DNA from: Sipunculus nudus
Lineage: Eukaryota > Annelida > Sipuncula > Golfingiida > Sipunculidae
Reading direction: 5' to 3'
Assembly (NCBI GenBank): GCA_026874595.1
Contig: CM049316.1
Span: forward strand, 30,801,339-30,865,338
DNA length: 64,000 bases
Shown here piece after piece: positions 12,184 to 21,965 of the stretch. Position 1 is the stretch's first letter; the number at the start of each line of letters is the position of its first letter. Position numbers and translations under genes: made by a program. The notes below the pieces were generated by a model. That model was not told where the DNA came from. It saw only the letters and a program-made list of their open reading frames with translations, and made no database searches.

Positions 12184-15100
12184 CTGAAAGAAGAAAATGG
12201 AAAATAGTTATATCTGATGTTATATTTCTATATTTCGCATTTAATTTTGGGCGAGTCTAGTCGCAAAGGTTTGCCAAACATTGTGTTCCCTCAGAAGGTT
12301 AGTATCAAATCAAAGGTTGATGTCTGGCTACTGACTTTCCGAATTTACTTTTGACCGAACTCTTTCCAAGTATATGACAGATCAATTGTGTCCCTGCATT
12401 AGTAGCCATTTTTTATTTTGAGTGGTCATATTTCGTATAGTGTTTACATGACATCATCCAATCAGCAACGTTTTACTGGGACTGATTTTGCATGTGACCA
12501 ACGACATTGACCGCCATACGTGGAGCTGATATGTTGGAAATATACACAGATTTCTCATATTTTAAAATAATTCCGTATTTTAAAGATTGTTTAAGGTCGG
12601 TGTTAGATTTACTTGGTTGAATTTTAGGTAGCTTAATCTTCTACCAAATAGTATAACTCTTCATTATCAGGATTAAGATTAGAAGTTTATATTATTAAAT
12701 GTCGTTTATATTATTAAAAGAAAGCCTAGAGACCTGTATAACTTAATCCAATCGCTTCAGAACATACAGATTTCAACACATCTCTCAAAATGAACTTGGG
12801 ACCAGTTTACTGACGAAAAGACAATATTCAACATCACCATGTAATGTCCATCCCTCGAATAAAGAAACAAGACGAACAGAGGTCACGCGCTTGCCGGAAA
12901 CACTCTGACCCAGATTGGAAGACAGTTAACCTGAACATGTCATGAAGAAGACAAAGAGGAAGAAAATGAGCCATTGTTAGTAAAGACTGGACCAATATTG
13001 ACAAAGTTCCGATGATAATAATAATCTGACATGTTTCCATGACTTTGACCTTGAACTTTGACCTATTTAAAAATACATATACAGCTTCAAGAAATCGTTC
13101 CAATATACGATAGGTGAAAGTTGCAAAGTGATTCCTGGTAAACTGTGGCCGATAGAATGCTATTATAACAGAGGCAAGAACCAGCAAGAAGGAAACATTT
13201 AGGACAAATTGCAAACAGACAGACATATGGACTAAGTGACACAAAGTTGAGACCAGTTGACTAAACTTAGTTATGTAGAAGACAAAGGTGAAAAAAATGA
13301 GCCAAAGTTTGTGAAGATAGGACCAGATTGGACAAAGTTATGAGGAAAATAACATTTTGAAGTGTTTTGAAGTGACCGACATACTGACAAAGCGGCACAA
13401 AGTAAAGACAAAAAGACTAAACTCTGTTATGAAGAAAACAGAGGAAGAAAATAAGCTACAGTTTATGAAATTTATGTTTAAAGTTTTAGAGATATGGGCA
13501 AAAATGAAATGTTGTAGTGTTTCATGTGCAGCGCCCCCTAGCGGCTATTTTCTGAAACTGAAAAATCTCTTTCGAGATATTAGTGTAGGACATAAGATGT
13601 ATCAGTTTCAAAAGGATTCCTGCAAAACTGTGGCCTGTGGAATGCTATATGTTAGACAAAATACAAGCAAGAAGGTGAAATTGAGGTCAACTGACAGACA
13701 GACAGACATACTGACAAAGTGACACAACGTTGAGCAAAGATGACAAGACCATATTATTAAGAAGGCTGTGGCCTGTAGAATGCTATATGTTAGACAAAAT
13801 ACAAGCAAGAAGGCGAAATTGATGACACCTGACAGATAGACAGACATACTGTCAAAGTGACACAAAGCTGAGGCCAGGTGACTTGACCAAGTTATGGAGA
13901 AGACTCAGGGAAAGAAATTAAGCTATAGTTTATGTAATTCAGGTGTATAGTTTCGGAGATATTGTCAAAAAATTATACGTTGATGAAGTTTAAGTGCAGC
14001 GCTCCCTAGCGGCCATATCCCGAAAATGAAAAATCAATTTAGAGATATTAGTGTAAGACATAAGATTCACCAATTTCAAAAGGATTCTTGCAAAACTGTG
14101 TCCTGTAGAATGCTATATGTAAGACAGAAGCACCAGCAAGAAGGTGAAATTGAGGTCAACTGACAGACAGACAGACATACTGACAAAGTGACACAATTTT
14201 GAGCAAAGGTGACAAGACCATATTATTAAGAAGACACAGAGGAAGAAAATGAGCCTAAGTTTGTGAAGATAGGACCAATATTGACAAAGTTATGATGAAA
14301 ATAAAATTTCGACGTTTTTCGGTGACCTTGACCTTGACCTTTGACATAAGCCGACCAAAAACAATAGGCTTCCAGGACTTTTGACTTTCAAACAACCCTG
14401 AAAGTTTCGTATCGATTGCTACAAAATTGTGGCCAGGAGAGTACTGACAAACAAACTAGATGACCTGAGCTCACGCGCTTGCCGGAAATGATGTAAAGTT
14501 AGTCAGATGAACGAGCAGTATAAAAGTGAAAGAAAATAATCCATAGTTTGTGAAGAAAGAACCAATATTAACAAAGTTCTAAAGAAAATAAGATTTTGAT
14601 ATATTTTGATCACCTTGTCCTTGACCTTTGACTTATTTGAATAATAAACATAGGACTTCCAGATATCATCATGATATATGACAAGTGTAATTTACAAAAC
14701 GATTCCTTCAAAACTGTCCAGTAGAATGCTACATGTGAGACGCAAGCACCTGGGAGCAGGCGAAATTGAGGACAACTGACAAACAGACAAACATACTGAC
14801 AAACTGACCCAAGATTGAGACCAGTTGACTTAATCATGAGGAAGATAATAAGCTATAGTTTATGTAAATGAGGTTTATACTTTTGGAGATATGGCCAAAA
14901 AATGATATGTTGTGGAAGTTTGAGTGCACCGCCCCCTAGCGGCCTTATCTGGAAAATGAAAAATTCGTTTCGAGATTTTAGTGTAAGACATAAGATGTAA
15001 TAGTTTTAAAAGGATTCTTTCAAAACTGTGGCCTGTAGAATGCTATATGTGAGACGCAAGAACCGGCAAGCAGGCAAATTTGAGGACAACTGAGAAACAG

Positions 15101-18100
15101 ACGGACACACAGACAAAGTGACTCAAGATTGAGACCAAATGAATACACCAGGTTTTTGGAAAGACCCAGAGGAAGAAAATAAGCTATAGTTTATGTAAAT
15201 GAGGTTTATAGTTTTGGAGATATGGCCAAAAAATGATATGTTGTGCAAGTTTGAGTGCACCGCCCCCTAGCGGCCAATTCTGGAAAAGGAAAAATCCGTT
15301 TCGAGATATTAGTGTAAGACATAAGATGTAATAGTTTTAAAAGGATTCTTTCAAAACTGTGAGCTGTAGAATGCTATATGTGAGACGCCATAACCGGTAA
15401 GCAGGCGAGTTTGATGAAAACTGAGAAACAGACGGACACACTGACAAAGTGACTCAAGATTGAGTCAAAATGACTCCACCAGGATTTAGAAAAGACTCAG
15501 AGGAAGAAAATAAGCTATAGTTTATGTAATTGAGGCTCACAGTTTTGGAGATATCGCCAAAACATGATATGTTGGGGAGGTTTGCATACAGCGCCACCTA
15601 GCGGCTGCATTCAAAAAATGGAAAAACTGTTTCGAGATAATAGTGTAGGACTTACGCTATGTCAGTTTCAAAAAGATTCCTGCAAAACTGTGACCTCCAG
15701 GGCAAGATTACTGAAATCTCGAAATATCTCGTTTGACGAGATATTATACGAGATATCGCGAGACCTGTAATAAAATCTAGCAGTACTTGTTAAATGCTAC
15801 CTGATGCAAAAAAATAGACCTCTCTAGCTGTAAAACTGCCAAAGTTAGAAAAATAAGGCCCCTTATTTTCGAATATCATGACTTTTTCCCAAAAATTCGT
15901 AACCATGGTTACGGCAAATTTGAGTCAGCTACACACCAGATGACTGGCCTTGGAATGACGTTTAAAATGAGCTATGTTTGAAGAAGATACGACTAATAGA
16001 GACAAAGATATGAAGAAAACACCGTTTTGAGAAGTTTTGATGACCTTGACCTTGACCTTTGACCTATAATGACCAAAAACAATAGGCTTCTTGCATTTGT
16101 GATTATCTATAAAGTGTGTAAGTTTGAAAGTGATTGGTGCAAAATTGAGACCTGTAGAGAGATGACAGACAAACAGACAAACAGACAGACATCCGCAACT
16201 GACCAACAAGCTTGCGAAAATCGAAGATTTCCGGCAAGCAACAAACACACAAACACACAAACAGATATACGCAACTGACCAACATGCTTGCCGAAATCGA
16301 AGATTTCCGGCAAGCAACAAGTATATGACAGATCAATTGTGTCCCTGCATTAGTAGCCATTTTTTATTTTGAGTGGTCATATTTCGTATAGTGTTTACAT
16401 GATATCATCCAATCAGCAGCGTTTAACTGGGACGGATTTTGCATGTGACCAACGACATTGACCGCCATACGTGGAGCTGATATGTTGGATATATACACGG
16501 ACTTCTCATATTTAAAAAAAAAATAAATACGTATTTAAAAGATTGTTTTAGGTCGGTGTTAGATTTACTTGGTTGAATTTTAGGTAGCTTAATCTTCTAC
16601 CAAATAGTATAACTTATTCTTCTTCGAATAAAAAAAATTACTAATTATTTTCCTGTTAAAAGTAGGTGAATATGAGAGGACGCAACGGTCTATGAACTCG
16701 ATTAATGTGGAGCATGGCTGAATTTTTAGCATTGATAAAAAGATTGTTTTCAATTTTATAACCTCAAGTTTAAAAACGAACGGCTTGAGTAAAGCCAGAA
16801 GATTTCAACATCATACTCTAGGCCTGTACAAGGGCATAACTGTTTCTTTGAAACGTTGTGCTACATACATTTTAATTAAGAAACCCCAACAGGGGGAAAA
16901 AACGCCAAGTGATCATTAGACCCCAGCGCCGACGTCCCCAACTGAGCGATAATTGGGAATCGGTTATAGAGGATATACGGCCTTTGGAAATAGGTCAACT
17001 CTAACAATAATATTTGGTGAATAATCAAGATGAAAATATTTGACCTAGGACTATTATTGTGTCAAAATTGAAGACCGGTCACATAGGAGATCCAGACCAA
17101 ACAGCGATTGACATAAGAAAGAAAGAAAAAAAAAAACTGATGACTCTGCGCTAGGGGGACTTTAATGGGTCAACATACAAAAAATACCTAAATATGGATA
17201 TAAGCCTTCCTCCCTACTTTGGGACCTTTAATAAATATTCTTCCAAAACAGGTGTTAACAGATTGTGAAACAGGGTATAAAGATAAAAAAAATCGTTCCA
17301 ATAAATTATTATTATATATAAGTACTATGTCAATCACCTTCAAAGCTTATAACACCATCTCCATTGCTGTCCGCCTCTTTCATCATTTGCCGGATATCAT
17401 CTTTTGACATTTGGAGCCCCAGTTTGCTGAGCACTGTTCGTAATTCTTGTGCAGTTATAAAGCCATCCCCGTCCACGTCAAACTCTCTGAACAGGTCGGA
17501 GACACTGATTTCTTGTCTTTTCTTCTGATCTCTCTTTTTCTTGGCCATCATGGATACGAACTCCTCAAATTCAACAGTCCCGCTTCCTGAAAAAAATGTG
17601 GCGAGTAAATATAGTAAATAATTTAATCCGATTTACCATTTCTCTGCATCATCAGGATTAAGATTAGAAGTATATATTATAAAATGTCGACGCCTTAAAA
17701 AGAAAGCCTAGAGACCTGTATAACTTAATTCAATCGCTTCAGTACATACAGATTTCAACACATCTCTCAAAATGAACTTGGAACCAGTTTACTGATGAAA
17801 AGACAATATTCATCATCACTATGTAATGTCCATTCCTCGAATAAAGAAACAAACACATTTTGATTATTTGTATAGACTCCAAACAAATTATGATTGAAAT
17901 ATAATATTTTTGTTCCCATTAAATTTAATTACGTACAAAAATTACAACGTACATATTTACGCTGCTAAATTATGTTGGGCAATGGGGTACCCTTGAACAA
18001 GGTTATTGTTATTTACAGTAACTCCCGCACTTGCTTATCAGCGCCATCTAGTATTCAAACTTTGAACGATTTGGAAGTTTAAGATATCTATCTTTTCGAT

Positions 18101-19197
18101 TAAATGTTAATTTTAATCATGTTTCAATGCAACGTAGTGAAGCTTTATGTAGTCCTTTTAGCGATCCACTCAAATATTTAATAATAAATAAAGGAATTAG
18201 CCAGTTTTAATGTCTTATTCAAACGTTATGTGTTTCATTAAATGATCACATGATGGCACTGATAAGCAAAAGCGGGAGTTACCGTAAATAACAATAACCT
18301 TGTTCAAAGGTACCCCATTGTTTTATCATGTAAGACCATAACTTATTTTGTTAATAATATGGTCTAATCATTCAGTCATAAGTAGTTTTAGGTTTATATC
18401 TTTTTTGTCCAAAGCACAGCAAATGCCATCTTCCTTTTCTCTTTTTACATAGGAACTTTTATCTTTAAAACAAAACCCTGGTTAGAACAGAACCTCCTTG
18501 GGTATTACTTACCGTCCATATCTACGTCGGCAATCATCTGATCTAACTGATCATTGGTGGGTTCATAACCCAAACTGCGCATGACCGTCGCGATCTCTTC
18601 CGCTGTGATCCGACCGTCGCCATCTTTGTCAAATATACCAAAGAGCTCCTTCAGTTCTGCAAATGGAAAATTGCTCCTGAAACTGCTTCTGACTTGATCA
18701 ATTGGTACGGCAGACTTATAGATAATTAAAACCATTATTGCAAAGACTGGAATAACAGAGAAAAGCATTGACTATATTCTGTCATTTAGAATGTTCAAGG
18801 ATCAATGAGAATAATTATTAGTTTACAGCCTGATTCTAGAATTAAGATTTTACGGGAAAACAAATATATCTTTGATATGCTTAACAAGTTTTAGTATTTT
18901 CGTTCCGATCCTAGACAGTTGTGCAGCTCCGCGTGGCATTTTTGTTTTGCGCAAGACCTTTGTTAAATACAAACTTGGGAAAAAATTACTTTTGATAATG
19001 AAGCATATCGCAAATTATAAAAGAGAAGTGATTACATTTGGAACTGATCTAGAGGCATATTAAGGTAAATTAACTTTTTTGTCTTTTATAACAATAAAAT
19101 GAAAATGTAATTTTATTATGTATTTGATTTTTCTTTTGTGTAATTTAGATATATAAAATATATCACCTTTCAATTCCTTCTGCGAAAACTGATCCAT
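12155..19197 (-). CDS. Calmodulin-like four-EF-hand protein (join of 19197-19167, 18656-18513, 17586-17338, 12183-12155)
   Basis: Four minus-strand exons join in matched phases to 150 residues, close to calmodulin's usual 149. The start is [16 protein letters not shown]. All four 12-residue loops have the expected Ca2+ ligands: [12 protein letters not shown] (20-31), [12 protein letters not shown] (56-67), [12 protein letters not shown] (95-106) and [12 protein letters not shown] (131-142). The role is a cytosolic Ca2+ sensor. The linker after loop 2 is basic ([12 protein letters not shown]), unlike the acidic calmodulin linker, so this is a calmodulin-like paralogue rather than calmodulin. 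The last intron falls inside the final Glu codon before F-Q-N-V-M, the position I recall for calmodulin genes. An acceptor lies directly before the ATG, so a 5' UTR exon upstream is expected. An initiator in that exon cannot be excluded. Confidence 0.9.
12367..12870. repeat. Duplicated segment, upstream copy (exon-less)
   Basis: 12367-12658 is near-identical to 16318-16614, and 12666-12870 is near-identical to 17651-17852, both in direct orientation. Here the two blocks are only about 7 bases apart. In the downstream copy about 1.04 kb containing coding exon 3 separates them. Confidence 0.9.
12871..16317. repeat. Degenerate satellite-like array in the last intron of the calmodulin-like gene
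   Basis: Ordered blocks recur many times: GACAGACAGACATACTGACA, AAGTGACACAA, GAGGAAGAAAATAAGCTATA, GTTTTGGAGATATGGCCAAA, GCGCCCCCTAGCGGC, TTCGAGATATTAGTGTAAGA, AAAACTGTGGCCTGTAGAAT and GCTATATGTGAGACGCAAG. The spacing of the GCCCCCTAGCGG block is about 330 bp in the distal part (14929, 15261, 15591) and about 467 bp or a multiple further up. A second module with TGACCTTGACC motifs occurs at about 13046, 14322, 14611 and 16041. The array ends in short tandem units at 16190-16317. Open frames inside it are repeat shadows. Confidence 0.88.
15723..15913. repeat. Cluster of three perfect inverted repeats
   Basis: 15723-15745 has AATATCTCGT and ACGAGATATT arms around TTG. About 15850-15870 has AAAATAAGG and CCTTATTTT arms around CC. 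15898-15913 is the 16-bp perfect palindrome CGTAACCATGGTTACG. All lie where the array units lose their regular pattern. Confidence 0.75.
16318..16614. repeat. Duplicated segment, downstream copy, left half
   Basis: Direct copy of 12367-12658. It begins precisely where the satellite-like array ends and lies in the last intron on the 3' side (minus strand) of exon 3. Confidence 0.9.
17338..17586 (-). CDS. Calmodulin-like coding exon 3, EF-hands 2 to 4
   Basis: The acceptor is ttttttcag and the donor gtgatt. The exon is 249 nt and encodes residues 59-141: the end of loop 2, the basic linker, loop 3 and loop 4. An internal ATG-ATG in the linker is not the true start. The two halves of a segment also found at 12367-12870 flank this exon on both sides. 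Confidence 0.94.
17651..17852. repeat. Duplicated segment, downstream copy, right half
   Basis: Direct copy of 12666-12870 lying in intron 2, on the other side of exon 3 from the left half. Confidence 0.9.
17980..18320. mobile_element. MITE with 69-bp terminal inverted repeats in intron 2
   Basis: 17980-18048 and 18252-18320 are inverted copies with few mismatches, starting CAATGGGGTACC and carrying AACAAGGTTATTGTTATTTA. The whole element is 341 bp, non-coding, and sits between coding exons 2 and 3. I could not define a target-site duplication, so the superfamily is unknown. Confidence 0.82.
18513..18656 (-). CDS. Calmodulin-like coding exon 2, EF-hand 1 and start of EF-hand 2
   Basis: The acceptor is catttgcag and the donor gtaagt. 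The exon is 144 nt and encodes residues 11-58, including loop [12 protein letters not shown] and the MRSLG segment typical of calmodulin. It ends inside EF-hand loop 2 after D-M-D, in phase 1. Confidence 0.93.
19167..19197 (-). CDS. Calmodulin-like coding exon 1 (31 nt)
   Basis: A pyrimidine-rich acceptor (cttcttttttttacag) ends exactly before ATG, and the donor is gtgata. The exon encodes [10 protein letters not shown] plus one base. It is too short to stand out as an open frame. It is supported by in-phase joining to exon 2 and by resemblance to the MADQLTEEQI start of calmodulin. Confidence 0.78.
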
Positions 19198-19200
19198 CTG

Positions 19201-21135
19201 TAAAAAAAAGAAGACAATTAATAGAAATATTTAACCATCGAAAATAAAGTATTTTTTTTCTAAATTTCACGAAACTCTGTCGAACATTGTGGTTGGAAAA
19301 CATACATTTATATTTAAATCTGTATGAAACTTCTCTGCACGAGGGCCACCATGGGTGAACGATATTACCTTAACATGAGAATCGGAAGTCCGTTCGCTCT
19401 GCTGAAGTGTCCGGTCTTTTCATGTCTTACTGTATATGAATATGCACTCATTAATACATTACATGTTTTTCACGGGGTTTGTTTGACTTATTAGCAATGG
19501 CTGAGCGTCTGCCAGACGAGGCAAGAGACTGACATACATAATTTATACATAATATATAAACATATAATACACTAAACATATAATTTTTCGTGATTAGGAA
19601 ATTATAATCTCTCTTGAGCTGGAAGCATATTAGGATGATCATTGTCGTTTATCGCCATCGGTACATATAAATCGGAATATGACGTGGATCCTGCCTATGA
19701 TCCGGAGTCAGGAACGACATCAAGGAATATTCACAATTGTACATTTATTTATGCACGGAAGAGCCTAGGAATATGGGCCGACTAAGTAATTTCAAACACT
19801 TTTGGGAGCATCACACAATGGGAACCCCCAAGATGGCGGAGGCTTGCATTCCTTAGAATACAGATTCCTAGTTCTTAAGTAAAAACTTCTTTTTGTCACC
19901 TGTGTGGTTCTATATAATGTGTCCTATATGCTGGACCATGATCTAACATTTTTTTATTAATTTGTCGCAAATTTAGCCATGAAGTGCCATATTTAATAGG
20001 GAAGTAGGAATTCATGTCACACATGGATTGGCCATATAACTTTTCACAGTGTAGTCCTGTCGGAAGATATAACACATTTCAATATTATGAATGACTGTGC
20101 TACTATATATCGTTGTCATGCAAGTCCTCTATGGCCATACCTCGGAATACTTTTTTATGTTGAAGTGGCAATAGTGATGTTGTGTGTCCTAAGGGGTCAT
20201 ATTTTTAATATTTGGCCTTACATTCCAATAAATTAATTGCACCAGTGTATCAAGTGGGTGCACTCGGTCCCTGGAAGACCGGCCCCGGACGAACATGGAC
20301 CTGTCCCAACGCAATAATAGGTATATGAAATAACATAAATTGATTAGAAAAAAAAAAACATTTGTTGTTATAATATACTTGTTTAAAACAGAGAAATCGC
20401 CACCTTAAAACACAAAGTTTATGTATGCAATACAGGTTCTGATGGGAAGCTTTCTATGCTGACACCTAAGATTACATTTTCATCCACCTAAGTATCCTAT
20501 TAAGTTCAGTGCATTTCGGATACCTTTGATGTCCTTGTATCTATAAATAGCTATTACCACATAAGGCTAAGTGGTCCCCTAAGGTGATCTTATTTTTATG
20601 GACAAACATGGGCCAATGGTGAGACATAAAAATAAACAGTAAAGCCAAGGTTAAGCCCCTCTTAGAGCATGGATGTAAATGAGGCTGAGACAAAAAGGGC
20701 AAATGACTATTTTATGATGGGGCAAAAAATAGATTATTCATGAAGCCGTCGTTCCAGTTATTCAGGCATTATGGCCCTATCCGTACTTAAGGGAGTCAGG
20801 CCATCTTTGCGTGGGATATAAAAGCTGCTTGTTGGCGTTTAAGATCGATAAATTATATGTAATTCCATAAGAAATCAGAAAGTGAAACCACTATATTTAG
20901 GAAACTCCAATCACCGTCTGTATAGACCATGCCTCCTGTCACGACGCAATACAGAATCCTCCACCGCAACGTACTTAGCGTTATCACTACCATGTCTTAT
21001 AAATATGCGAGGACCTCGTTTATTTGAGGTACATAGAGCAACCAGAACCACTGAGGTACCGCAAGAGCTTAAGAAAATACCACTTAGTCTGTAAATACCG
21101 AATGTAATTTTTACCGCAGAAAAAATCATGTTTTT
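19201..21135. other. AT-rich DNA upstream of the calmodulin-like coding start
   Basis: The 5' UTR exon and promoter of the calmodulin-like gene should lie in this direction on the minus strand, but none can be pinned down. A plus-strand TATAAAAG at about 20817 follows a less AT-biased block at 20630-20815. No downstream coding sequence supports a promoter. Confidence 0.45.
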
Positions 21136-21350
21136 GTAATGTGTGTTAGTACAATTCCTATCCAACATATTTGAACGGACTACATTACCCTCTTCACTGC
21201 ATTTATTCTACCCAATTATTCGCAGCTTTGTATCCAGAAGCCCCGGTGCATTGTGGAGCTTATAGATTCCAGTGCCCACAAACCGAACTTTCGAGTGTCC
21301 GATTCTGCGTACTGTGAACATGGACCCTCGATCTAATACTCACTGAAGCT
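21136..21350. repeat. Dispersed repeat, copy 1 (partner at 52885-53062)
   Basis: The blocks ATTTGAACGGACTACATT, CTGCATTTAT, CCCCGGTGCATTGTGG and GAGTGTCCGATTCTGCG recur in the same order in the copy at about 52900-53060. No coding potential or terminal repeats are seen. Confidence 0.6.
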
Positions 21351-21610
21351 ATGACCCCCGGTTAAGCTCTTTAGTACCAAGACCTTTCATAATAATTGGT
21401 ATTTATGTATATCAAAGGTTACCACATTCTTTAGTCAGTACCTACCGTATACCAGGTGTCTGCTAGGAAACAAAGAAGAAAGGGAATTAACCGTATTAAG
21501 CGCACCGAGAGTTCACGAACCGAAGTTTGCATAGTCTTTATTAACTGCTTATTTTCACCATGTATAACCAGAAGCGTGGAATGTTTGTCAGCACTATGAC
21601 ATGTTAGGCT

Positions 21611-21965
21611 AGTTTTTTTTTTAATGTGTTTCTGTGTAGACATAATCGCCTCCATTTAAATGCTGGTTTAGGTAGGTTAGTCGCGGCTTTGGACTTGGTG
21701 ACAGGGCGGAAACACATTTGGGTAACCAAGCCCTGTGTACCGCACCTTCAGGACCAAGATGTGTAACCTCAAGAAACTCCTGAAAAGCGCACTCATTTGT
21801 CAGTGAAACACGGCTGTGGGGTAAAGTATCCCCATATACCTGCAGGGCGCTCACCCAGGGTAGGGATGACCGTGAAAACGTCACCGCTCCTCGACTGGGA
21901 TTCTGAACTCTCGACTGAACTCTCGATCTCTCGATCGAAGGTGACGCCTCTAGTCTCAGGCAGCA
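21611..21965 (-). mobile_element. tRNA-derived SINE, old minus-strand copy
   Basis: Read on the minus strand, this matches the SINE at 29316 in order: the GCGGTGACG/TTTTCACGGTC junction, the ACCCTGGGTGAGCGC region, CCTGCAG, GTGTTTCACTGACAAATGAG, TGCGC and GACAGGGC's complement. The tail reads ATGGAGGCGATTATG and then A-rich sequence at 21611. The tRNA head is scrambled by CTCTCGA repeats. A 115-codon minus-strand open frame here is a by-product of the SINE. Confidence 0.75.

Noticed and set aside
12834-13244. 136-codon minus-strand open frame
   Set aside because: It lies across array units. Related frames at 13608-13865, 14610-14837 and 15925-16320 share the same repeat-derived words.
13663-13715. 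Direct repeats suggestive of CRISPR
   Set aside because: GACAGACAGACATACTGACA-type repeats are parts of longer degenerate satellite units with no unique spacers of constant length, in a eukaryotic context.
17338-17551. Start of a separate EF-hand protein at the internal ATG in exon 3
   Set aside because: The frame continues upstream to a good acceptor and completes EF-hand 2, so the ATG is internal to the 150-residue protein.
20817-20824. TATAAAAG as a plus-strand core promoter (also TATATAAG at 32702)
   Set aside because: No transcript or coding exon downstream can be supported in AT-rich DNA where such boxes arise by chance.
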